The notes under the pieces were generated by a model. The model worked only from the letters and a program-made list of their open reading frames with translations, was not told the DNA's origin and searched no databases. From NCBI GenBank assembly GCA_030151135.1, contig JASLEQ010000659.1, forward strand, positions 1-5,956: DNA of 5,956 nucleotides. Direction: 5' to 3'. Origin of the DNA: Candidatus Sulfotelmatobacter sp. Lineage in GTDB: Bacteria; Acidobacteriota; Terriglobia; Terriglobales; SbA1. Positions within the stretch are counted from its first letter, which is position 1. Each line of letters opens with the position of its first letter. This document shows positions 1-5,495 of the stretch, piece after piece. A program made the position numbers and the translations under genes.

Positions 1-18
1 GAATGATGGCTGTGCGAT

Positions 19-33
19 GGCAAGGCTCTTGCC
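19..33. repeat. Short perfect hairpin in the left flank
   Basis: GGCAAG (19-24) and CTTGCC (28-33) form a perfect 6-bp stem around a GCT loop. A second copy of CTTGCC lies at 53-58, so the left arm could pair with either. There is no T-run after the stem, so it is not a standard intrinsic terminator. A reading frame open from base 2 stops at 47-49 and could be the tail of an upstream gene, but 15 codons are too few to tell. Otherwise bases 1-60 show nothing recognisable. Confidence 0.3.
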
Positions 34-63
34 GCCGCCATACCTATAGTAACTTGCCTGTCT

Positions 64-91
64 TTGCTTAAGCTCGGATAACCGTTATAAG
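64..91 (+). promoter_or_regulatory. Putative sigma70-type promoter of the small protein/receptor unit
   Basis: TTGCTT (64-69) is a partial -35 match (TTG conserved) and TATAAG (86-91) matches the -10 consensus in five of six positions, with a 16-bp spacer. Transcription would start near position 98, leaving a leader of about 25 nt before the ATG at 124. It is the best spaced pair in the left flank. A TATAGT at 45-50 also resembles a -10 box but has no -35 partner. This is a consensus match only. Confidence 0.4.
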
Positions 92-123
92 CTCAGAAGA
101 GTCTAATTCCAAAGCGGGAAAAC

Positions 124-396
124 ATGCGTACGTGGGTGAGATGGTCGGCATGGCTGTGTCTGTCGTTGATCTTCTGGACGGCTGGCGCCGAGTCTACTCA
201 CCAGCACCCCAACCAAACCGACGCGGCATCGTGCGTCATATGCGTTGTTGCGCATAGCACCAGACCCGCTGTTGTTGCGAGCCATACCGCACCAGTTTTT
301 GCCGCGATCGAACTTCTGCGAGAAGAAGACGTCATCGCGAAGCTCGGCGTCGATTTCTCCGACGCCGGAATTCGCGGTCCTCCTGCTGTCCTGTAG
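124..396 (+). CDS. Small exported His/Cys-motif protein (DUF2946-like), putative metal binder
   Basis: This is a 90-residue protein. Residues 1-22 look like a Sec signal peptide: basic start M-R-T-W-V-R, hydrophobic core W-L-C-L-S-L-I-F-W, and an A-G-A cleavage site. The short mature part carries H26-x-H28, then C37-V-I-C40-V-V-A-H44, another His at 54, and a G-I-R-G-P-P tail. The H-x-H followed by C-x-x-C/H layout in a tiny exported protein recalls the DUF2946 family. From memory, members of that family often sit beside TonB-dependent copper receptors in Proteobacteria. Metal (perhaps copper) binding in the periplasm is inference. The gene lies 77 bp upstream of a TonB-dependent receptor on the same strand with no terminator between, so co-transcription is likely. 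The ATG at 124 is preceded by GGGA at 116-119 with tight spacing, and it is the only start that keeps the signal peptide. An antisense frame covers the same bases but has no protein-like features. Confidence 0.75.
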   Translation: MRTWVRWSAWLCLSLIFWTAGAESTHQHPNQTDAASCVICVVAHSTRPAVVASHTAPVFAAIELLREEDVIAKLGVDFSDAGIRGPPAVL

Positions 397-462
397 GGAA
401 TTACACAACGAAAAAACACTGAGCCGCCGACTTCGCGGCCATTCCCTATTCGTTCGATCCTC

Positions 463-468
463 AGGAGG
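463..468 (+). promoter_or_regulatory. Strong Shine-Dalgarno for the TonB-dependent receptor
   Basis: AGGAGG, extended by AA, lies 5 nt before the ATG at 474. It is the strongest ribosome binding site in the window and fixes the receptor start. Efficient translation is expected, in contrast to the weak sites before the genes at 3420 and 4382. Confidence 0.8.
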
Positions 469-473
469 AAATC

Positions 474-3176
474 ATGCGTACGACCCTTCGAAGGCGTGCC
501 GCCATCGTGGCACTCTCTCTGCTTGTAACTTGCGCTTTTGCCGCCGCGCAGTCGGCTGGGAACTCCGGTTCCATCAATGGGACTGTAACCGATCCAACGG
601 GAGCTGTAGTCCCCAACGCGAACGTCGAGATTCGCAATCCAGTTAGCGGATTAGACCGCTCGACCAAAACTGATAGCCTGGGGAAATTCCAGTTCACGAA
701 TATTCCATTCAATCCCTACCATCTGACGATCTCGGCGGAAGGATTTTCTCCATATTCGCAGGACGTTGAGCCTCGTTCGGCCGTTCCAGTGGACGTGGCA
801 GTGAAGCTTCAGGTTGGCACCTCGAGCACACAAGTAACGGTGGAGGGCGGTGGAGATCTGATCGAGAACGATCCGACATTTCACACGGATGTGGACAAAG
901 GATTGTTCGATAAGCTGCCGCTGGAGAGCCAATCCTCGTCGGTGAGTTCGCTGGTGACACTGTCTACACCAGGAATTGCAGCGGATTCAAACGGCCTTTT
1001 TCACGGTTTGGGAGACCATGCCGAGAACTCATTCTCGGTCGATGGGCAACCCATCACGGACCAGCAAAGCAAAGTATTTTCGAACCAGATCCCGCTGGAT
1101 GCAATTCAGTCGATGGAGGTGATCTCAGGAGCGCCGCCAGCCGAGTATGGCGATAAGACGAGCATCGTGATCAACGTTACGACGCAGTCGGGCCAGGGCG
1201 TTACGACACCGCACGGGGCGTTAAGCACGTCTTACGGTTCGTTCGGGACCGCCAACGTGGATTTTAATCTTGCCTACGGAGGCAAGAGCTGGGGCAACTT
1301 TTTCTCGGCGAGCGGTTTGAACAGCGGACGGTTTCTCGATCCGCCGGAATTCAAAGTCATACATGACAGAGGAAACGAAGAAAACCTGTTCGATCGGGTG
1401 GACTACCAGCTTTCTCCAGGAGATTCGATTCATCTCAACGTTGGGTACACACGCTCGTGGTTTCAGACTCCTAATTCTTATGATCTGCAGAATGCCACTG
1501 CGTGGTCTGGTCTGATCGTCGATAACAACGGGCTGGGGCCGGACGGTTTGCCGGTTGGGCCCGCGGATCAGCGTTCGCAGATCAAGACTTTTGATATTGC
1601 GCCCTCGTGGACGCGCCTTATAAGTCCGACAACGGTCTTCACCTTGGGTGGTTGGGTACGGCGTGACCACTACAATTATTATCCCAGCACGAATCCGTTT
1701 TCAGACCTCGCACCGGATCTTCAGGCACAAACTGTGGGCCAGGACCGGACGCTCTTGAACAGTGGAGCGCGCTCGAACCTGTCGTATGTCAAAGGCATCC
1801 ACAATGTGAAGATCGGCGCTACGTATCAACAAACCTTCCTCGATGAGGACGACAGGCTCGGAGTTGTCGATCCGACGTTCCTGGGATCTCTTACCGACGC
1901 GAACGGCAATAGTTGTACGGACGGCAACGGAAATCCGATTGCAGCTCCTTGCACGACACTAGCGCCGTACGATCTTACGCGTGGGGGGACTCTCTACGGA
2001 TTCGTGGGACATACCGACGTGAAGGAACTCGCCTTGTATGCCGAGGACTTCATCACCAAAGGAGCTTGGGCGATCAATCTGGGACTGCGTGGTGATTTCT
2101 ACAACGGCCTCACTACGCATAAGGAGGCAGAACCGCGTCTTGGTGTGGCTTACAACGTCAAACGTACCAACTCCATCCTGCGTGTTTCCTATGCACGCGT
2201 TCTCGAAACTCCATTCAACGAGAACCTGGTGTTATCGAATCAAGGATGCGGCAATCCGGTCTTGAATCCCCTGCTTCTGTGCTCATCCTCGAGCATTACA
2301 CCCTTCAGTCCTGGGTGGCGGAATGAATTTCATGCCGGCATTCAGCAAGCGGCGGGGAAATATCTGGTATTTTCAGGCGAATATATCTGGAAGTACACAC
2401 ACAATGCGTACGACTTCAGCGTTCTTGGAGCCACTCCAATCACTTTCCCGATTGAATGGGATCGGTCGAAGATTCCGGGGTATGCCGGACGCGTAAGCGT
2501 TCCGAACTTTCACGGATTCTCAGCGTTGTTCGTATTTTCCAGCGTTGCGGCGCGATTCTTCGCACCCCAGGTGGGAGGGGCGGGAGCTACACCATCGGCG
2601 CCAGCCGGAGTCTTCCGGATCGATCATGACGAGAAGTTCAACGAGACCTTCCACATCCAATACCAGCCGTGGGCGCGCGGACCGTGGATGGGATTCAACT
2701 GGCGTTACGACAGCGGCCTTGTCGCCGGCCCGGTGCCGTGCGCCGGAGGCAATTGCGCGAATGGACCGTTGGGCAGTGACACGGTGGTTGACGCCTCGAT
2801 CATCAGCCCCGATCAGCAATACGAAGCGGGTCTCTTCTGCGGATCGGTGCGTGCGACTCCAACGACTCCGATCAGCTCAAGTCTCGGGCCCAGCATTTGT
2901 CCTGCATCGGAATACGGATCTACGCTGCTGAAGATACCCGCTCCCGGTACTGAGGACGATGATCGCAATCCGCCACGTGTTGCGCCGAGGAACCTTTTCG
3001 ACCTTTCCATTGGGCACGACAACATTTTTCATGGAGACAAGTACAAGATCAGCCTTCAACTGACTGCTATCAACCTCACTAACAAATATGCGGTCTACAA
3101 CTTCCTCTCGACTTTTAGCGGCACGCATTATGTAACACCGCGGGCGCTGACGGCGGAATTGGGGTTCCACTTCTAA
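474..3176 (+). CDS. TonB-dependent outer-membrane receptor with carboxypeptidase-regulatory-like N-terminal domain (Oar-like)
   Basis: This is a complete 900-residue receptor expected to import a ligand across the outer membrane using TonB-ExbBD energy. Residues 1-25 are a signal peptide (R-R-R n-region, cleavage around A-F-A-A-A/Q). Residues about 32-123 form a carboxypeptidase-regulatory-like beta-sandwich (G-x-I-N-G-T-V-T-D-P-T-G-A-V-V-P-x-A-x-V, then S-L-G-K-F-x-F-x-N-I-P). About 130-238 is the plug, with F-S-V-D-G-Q-P and D-A-I-Q-S-M-E-V-I-S-G-A-P-P-A-E-Y-G-D. About 245-900 is the beta-barrel, ending in the C-terminal Phe usual for outer-membrane proteins. No clear TonB box is visible; it would lie between the first two domains. 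All eight mature cysteines fall in four close pairs (481/493, 592/603, 756/761, 789/809) within Gly/Pro/Asn-rich, loop-like stretches, suggesting loop disulfides. In Acidobacteria such receptors are often guessed to take up glycans or peptides. The small His/Cys protein upstream points instead to a metal or metal complex. The family is sure; the substrate is unknown. Confidence 0.93.
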   Translation: MRTTLRRRAAIVALSLLVTCAFAAAQSAGNSGSINGTVTDPTGAVVPNANVEIRNPVSGLDRSTKTDSLGKFQFTNIPFNPYHLTISAEGFSPYSQDVEPRSAVPVDVAVKLQVGTSSTQVTVEGGGDLIENDPTFHTDVDKGLFDKLPLESQSSSVSSLVTLSTPGIAADSNGLFHGLGDHAENSFSVDGQPITDQQSKVFSNQIPLDAIQSMEVISGAPPAEYGDKTSIVINVTTQSGQGVTTPHGALSTSYGSFGTANVDFNLAYGGKSWGNFFSASGLNSGRFLDPPEFKVIHDRGNEENLFDRVDYQLSPGDSIHLNVGYTRSWFQTPNSYDLQNATAWSGLIVDNNGLGPDGLPVGPADQRSQIKTFDIAPSWTRLISPTTVFTLGGWVRRDHYNYYPSTNPFSDLAPDLQAQTVGQDRTLLNSGARSNLSYVKGIHNVKIGATYQQTFLDEDDRLGVVDPTFLGSLTDANGNSCTDGNGNPIAAPCTTLAPYDLTRGGTLYGFVGHTDVKELALYAEDFITKGAWAINLGLRGDFYNGLTTHKEAEPRLGVAYNVKRTNSILRVSYARVLETPFNENLVLSNQGCGNPVLNPLLLCSSSSITPFSPGWRNEFHAGIQQAAGKYLVFSGEYIWKYTHNAYDFSVLGATPITFPIEWDRSKIPGYAGRVSVPNFHGFSALFVFSSVAARFFAPQVGGAGATPSAPAGVFRIDHDEKFNETFHIQYQPWARGPWMGFNWRYDSGLVAGPVPCAGGNCANGPLGSDTVVDASIISPDQQYEAGLFCGSVRATPTTPISSSLGPSICPASEYGSTLLKIPAPGTEDDDRNPPRVAPRNLFDLSIGHDNIFHGDKYKISLQLTAINLTNKYAVYNFLSTFSGTHYVTPRALTAELGFHF

Positions 3177-3195
3177 CAAAAGCTGTTGAGCCAGC

Positions 3196-3225
3196 GGCGC
3201 CCTTCATAGCGAGGGCGCCATTTTT
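3196..3225 (+). terminator. Rho-independent terminator after the receptor gene
   Basis: GGCGCCC (3196-3202) pairs with GGGCGCC (3213-3219). One further T-A pair and a T-G wobble close on a 6-nt loop, and A then TTTTT (3221-3225) follow directly. The GC-rich stem with a U-tract begins 20 nt after the receptor stop codon. It separates the receptor unit from the downstream paralogue pair, which therefore needs its own promoter. Confidence 0.85.
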
Positions 3226-3340
3226 GTACTATGTGAGAGCTTATTTTCTAAATGTTGGGTTTATCGATCAGGCGTCCGATGGCTGCGCGACGTACCATAG
3301 TTTCGTAAACGTATGTAAAAAGTTGGCTCTCCTGAGCACG

Positions 3341-3375
3341 GCGGCCGAACCTGCTTGCTAGTATAGAGAGGCCGC
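3341..3375. repeat. Inverted repeat just before the first paralogue
   Basis: GCGGCC (3341-3346) and GGCCGC (3370-3375) form a perfect 6-bp stem around 23 nt. TGA at 3333-3335 could extend it by pairing with TCA at 3376-3378, across a bulge. The right arm abuts AGAGAGG (3365-3371), the only Shine-Dalgarno-like stretch for the alternative ATG at 3384, so folding would mask that start but not the ATG at 3420. No convincing promoter was found in 3226-3383, although one is expected after the terminator. A TGCTAGTAT stretch at 3356-3364 weakly resembles an extended -10 box and lacks a -35. Confidence 0.3.
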
Positions 3376-3419
3376 TCATCAACATGCGCTTTCAGTGGTC
3401 GATTGGGGACAAACCGTTC

Positions 3420-4313
3420 ATGAAGATTGCCATGAAGTTCGCGGTTGGAATCGCGCTGATGAGCGCGGTGCCGGCCTTGTCCGTGGGACAGCAGGGCTCG
3501 TCCACTTCTTCGGAACCTACCGCATCCCCATCCCCGCAACAGGACAAGCAGGATTCGTCGGGGCAAAAGCCTGCTGACTCTGCGGAACAAAAGCCTGCCG
3601 CGAATGGTAAGACCCCGCCTCCTGCGATCGAGGAAGTCGGGGCGGGCAAGGTTGCTGGAACGTCGAATGATCGTCTTTTCTACACTCTGCCCAACTTCCT
3701 CAGCCTGCAGGGGCGGGAGAAGTTACCGCCTCTGACCGCAAAAGATAAGTTCAAGGTAGTGGCGCTGGGAACATTCGACTATATCGAATATCCGTGGTGG
3801 GGCATTTTAGCGGCGATTAACCAGGCTGAAGATAACGAGCAGGGATACGGACAAGGGTGGGTGGGATACGCCAAGCGGTATGGGTCGACGGCAGGCGACA
3901 GCATGGTCGAGAACTTCATGGTGGGCGCAGTGTTCCCTTCCGTGCTGCATCAGGATCCGCGTTTCTACCAATCCGAGCGTGGAGGTTTCTGGCGAAAGTC
4001 GGGATATGCGGTAAGCCGGATTTTCGTGACGCGGGGCGATAGTGGGAGCCCGCAATTTAATTTTTCAGAGATCTTTGGCAGCGCGACGGCGGCGGCAATC
4101 TCAACCTACAGCTATCATCCTCGGAGCACTTTTCTCAGCACTCCAACAAATCCACACTTGTTCGTTGGTTCGAACCGGACTTTGGCGCAGACAGCGAGTA
4201 CATGGGAAACGCAGCTGACTCTGGATACGATCACGATCGTGGTCAAGGAATTCTGGCCCGACATTCATCGGAAGCTGTCGCACAAAACATCCGGCCCGGA
4301 AGGCTCTCACTAG
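3420..4313 (+). CDS. Uncharacterised exported protein, paralogue A (E-F-W-P-D-I-x-R-K-L family)
   Basis: The protein has 297 residues from the chosen start. Residues 1-24 are a signal peptide (M-K-I-A-M-K-F, hydrophobic core, A-L-S-V-G/Q). Residues 25-80 are a low-complexity Ser/Pro/Gln/Lys linker, probably disordered. The conserved core runs from about 102 to 286: P-P-L-x-A-K-D-K-F, A-I-N-Q-A-E-D, G-Y-G-Q-G-x-x-G-Y-A-K-R-Y-G, H-Q-D-P-R-F-Y, F-N-F-S-x-I-F-G-S, and E-F-W-P-D-I-H-R-K-L near the end. The same landmarks recur in order in the next gene, so the two are tandem paralogues. I do not recognise a characterised family, though I recall similar unnamed proteins in Acidobacteria. An envelope location is likely; no catalytic motif stands out. 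The ATG at 3420 follows GGGGAC (3405-3410) and gives a compact signal peptide. The in-frame ATG at 3384 would add 12 residues including an Asp in the n-region. An ATG at 3432 is also possible. Confidence 0.85.
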   Translation: MKIAMKFAVGIALMSAVPALSVGQQGSSTSSEPTASPSPQQDKQDSSGQKPADSAEQKPAANGKTPPPAIEEVGAGKVAGTSNDRLFYTLPNFLSLQGREKLPPLTAKDKFKVVALGTFDYIEYPWWGILAAINQAEDNEQGYGQGWVGYAKRYGSTAGDSMVENFMVGAVFPSVLHQDPRFYQSERGGFWRKSGYAVSRIFVTRGDSGSPQFNFSEIFGSATAAAISTYSYHPRSTFLSTPTNPHLFVGSNRTLAQTASTWETQLTLDTITIVVKEFWPDIHRKLSHKTSGPEGSH

Positions 4314-4327
4314 GGCGTGTACTTCGA

Positions 4328-4364
4328 GAGCCGGACAGTACTACTCCGGCTCACAATGATTTTT
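4328..4364 (+). terminator. Hairpin between the two paralogues; possible weak terminator or attenuator
   Basis: GAGCCGGA (4328-4335) and TCCGGCTC (4345-4352) form a perfect 8-bp stem with a 9-nt loop, starting 15 nt after the stop of paralogue A. A run of five T (4360-4364) follows, but 7 nt beyond the stem instead of directly after it. A leaky terminator or an mRNA-stabilising 3' hairpin would fit. It could set different expression levels for the two paralogues, which are separated by only 68 bp. The T-run offset keeps this from being a firm terminator call. Confidence 0.4.
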
Positions 4365-4381
4365 GTAGTCAGAGACCTTGC

Positions 4382-5284
4382 ATGCATTTCCTGTCGAGTC
4401 ACCATTTGAGCAGTCGCAAGACTGGGCGGATGATAGTCCCCCAATCTGGACTTGCCGTCATTATGTTGGCGGTATGCTTTGTCCCTTTCTGTAGCGCGCA
4501 AAACAGCGGCAACCAGCAGACCAGTGAGCCGACGCCTTCTCCGCGACCGGAAGCGACCAGATCAGAGCAGAAATCCGAAAAAGAGCGAGAGATTGAGCGC
4601 CAGGAGCAGTCCCAGCGCGCGCTGGGAGTTTTACCGCAATTTGGCGTAACCAGCCGCTTAAATGCGCCGCCTTTAAGCCCGCACGACAAATTTCACCTGT
4701 TCGTGAAATCCGCTTTCGACCCGGCGACCATCGGAGTAGTAGGCCTGCAGTCTGCCATAAGCCAGGGTGAAGACGAGTTCCCTGCGTACGGGCAGGGAGC
4801 GCAGGGGTATGGAAAACGATTTGGGGCTTCATTCGCGGACGAGATTTCATCTGGGTTCTGGAGCAATTTCGCGTATCCAACGCTGTTAAAGGAAGATCCG
4901 CGATATTTCCGACTGGGCGAAGGCAAACTCCCGACCCGCGTCTTGTACAGCGTGAAGCAGGAATTTGTATGCCACACCGATAAGGGCGGACGAATGTTCA
5001 ACTTCTCCAATGTTCTGGGATCATTCACGTCTGGAGCGATTTCGAATTTGTACTATCCGGGAAATTCGCTGATTCGGGTGAAACCGGCGACAGCAACCAG
5101 CCCCGCGATGCCGGTATACGAAAATGATCGCGGAGTCGAACTGACGCTGAGCCGCGCGGTGATCGCGCTGGGCTATGGAACAATTGGCGGATTATTCGAC
5201 GAGTTCTGGCCCGACATTAGCCGGAAGCTGTTCAAGAAGAAACAGAGCGTAGACCAGAATCCCCCTGAGAGTGATTCGAAGTGA
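4382..5284 (+). CDS. Uncharacterised exported protein, paralogue B (E-F-W-P-D-I-x-R-K-L family)
   Basis: The protein has 300 residues. Residues 1-39 form a long signal peptide: R12-K13-x-x-R16, a hydrophobic stretch from G23 to F36, and cleavage near C-S-A/Q. Residues 40-80 are a charged Glu/Arg/Gln/Pro-rich linker, part of which (E-K-S-E-K-E-R-E-I-E) may be helical. The core at about 95-284 repeats the landmarks of paralogue A: P-P-L-S-P-H-D-K-F, A-I-S-Q-G-E-D, Y-G-Q-G-x-x-G-Y-G-K-R-F-G, K-E-D-P-R-Y-F, F-N-F-S-x-V-L-G-S, A-I-S-N-L-Y-Y-P and D-E-F-W-P-D-I-S-R-K-L. Similarity outside these blocks is low, so the duplication is old. The frame is open back to an ATG at 4202, but that start would overlap paralogue A by over 100 bp and bury the signal peptide. 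The ATG at 4430 drops the basic n-region. The ATG at 4382 is therefore preferred despite a weak ribosome binding site (AGAG at 4371-4374). It probably shares a transcript with A. Function unknown. Confidence 0.85.
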   Translation: MHFLSSHHLSSRKTGRMIVPQSGLAVIMLAVCFVPFCSAQNSGNQQTSEPTPSPRPEATRSEQKSEKEREIERQEQSQRALGVLPQFGVTSRLNAPPLSPHDKFHLFVKSAFDPATIGVVGLQSAISQGEDEFPAYGQGAQGYGKRFGASFADEISSGFWSNFAYPTLLKEDPRYFRLGEGKLPTRVLYSVKQEFVCHTDKGGRMFNFSNVLGSFTSGAISNLYYPGNSLIRVKPATATSPAMPVYENDRGVELTLSRAVIALGYGTIGGLFDEFWPDISRKLFKKKQSVDQNPPESDSK

Positions 5285-5403
5285 ACTGTACCGCGGAGCC
5301 GCCTGGCTCGCCCCGGCGAAGTGCAAATAATTTGAAATAAATCGGCGTAGTGCGATCTCCGTTGCTATCTCTGGACGCGTCCATCGCGGAAAACACCGAC
5401 TCA

Positions 5404-5432
5404 CGAAGGAGGACGAACCTCGTTTCCCTTCG
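5404..5432. terminator. Imperfect hairpin between convergent genes; candidate bidirectional terminator
   Basis: CGAAGG (5404-5409) pairs with CCTTCG (5427-5432), and inside it ACGA (5413-5416) pairs with TCGT (5420-5423) around a 3-nt loop, with a small internal loop between the two stems. It lies between the stop of paralogue B (5284) and that of the minus-strand gene (5496). On the minus strand a TTTT (5393-5390) follows about 10 nt after the stem; on the plus strand there is no T-run. A role in termination is inferred from position more than from form. Confidence 0.3.
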
Positions 5433-5446
5433 CAAAGCTTGCTGCG

Positions 5447-5475
5447 GAGCGCACCACATTCCCTTGAGCGCGCTC
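5447..5475. repeat. GAGCGC/GCGCTC inverted repeat and 10-bp palindrome
   Basis: GAGCGC (5447-5452) is complementary to GCGCTC (5470-5475), a 6-bp stem with a 17-nt loop. The right arm is itself part of a perfect 10-bp palindrome, GAGCGCGCTC (5466-5475). It lies about 20 bp downstream of the minus-strand stop codon. There is no T-run next to it, and the role is unknown. The rest of 5285-5495 shows only a 5-bp hairpin at 5296-5309 (GAGCC/GGCTC) and an A/T-rich stretch at 5323-5341. Confidence 0.25.
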
Positions 5476-5495
5476 GTTATATCAACAATTCACAT

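Noticed and set aside
103..408. Minus-strand frame of 101 codons opposite the small exported protein
   Set aside because: There is no signal peptide or recognisable domain, while the plus-strand product has a clear signal peptide and ordered His/Cys motifs.
423..439. GCCGC/GCGGC hairpin between the small protein and the receptor
   Set aside because: The stem is only 5 bp, has no T-run, and lies upstream of a strong ribosome binding site. It is expected by chance in GC-rich DNA.
1221..1670. Minus-strand frame of 149 codons inside the receptor gene
   Set aside because: It is fully antisense to a well-supported barrel-coding region and its product is Arg-rich with no domain.
2405..2415. ATGCGTACGAC repeated at 474-484 and 2405-2415, with ATGCGTACG also at 124-132
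   Set aside because: Short, irregularly spaced matches around the palindrome CGTACG. Two of them simply encode M-R-T starts, with no sign of a repeat family.
4202..4381. N-terminal extension of paralogue B into paralogue A
   Set aside because: The 60 extra codons mostly overlap the end of A in another frame, do not resemble A or any family, and would place the signal peptide in mid-protein.
4461..4880. Minus-strand frame of 139 codons opposite paralogue B
   Set aside because: It is antisense to the conserved motif blocks of B and has an unstructured Arg/Ser/Ala-rich composition.
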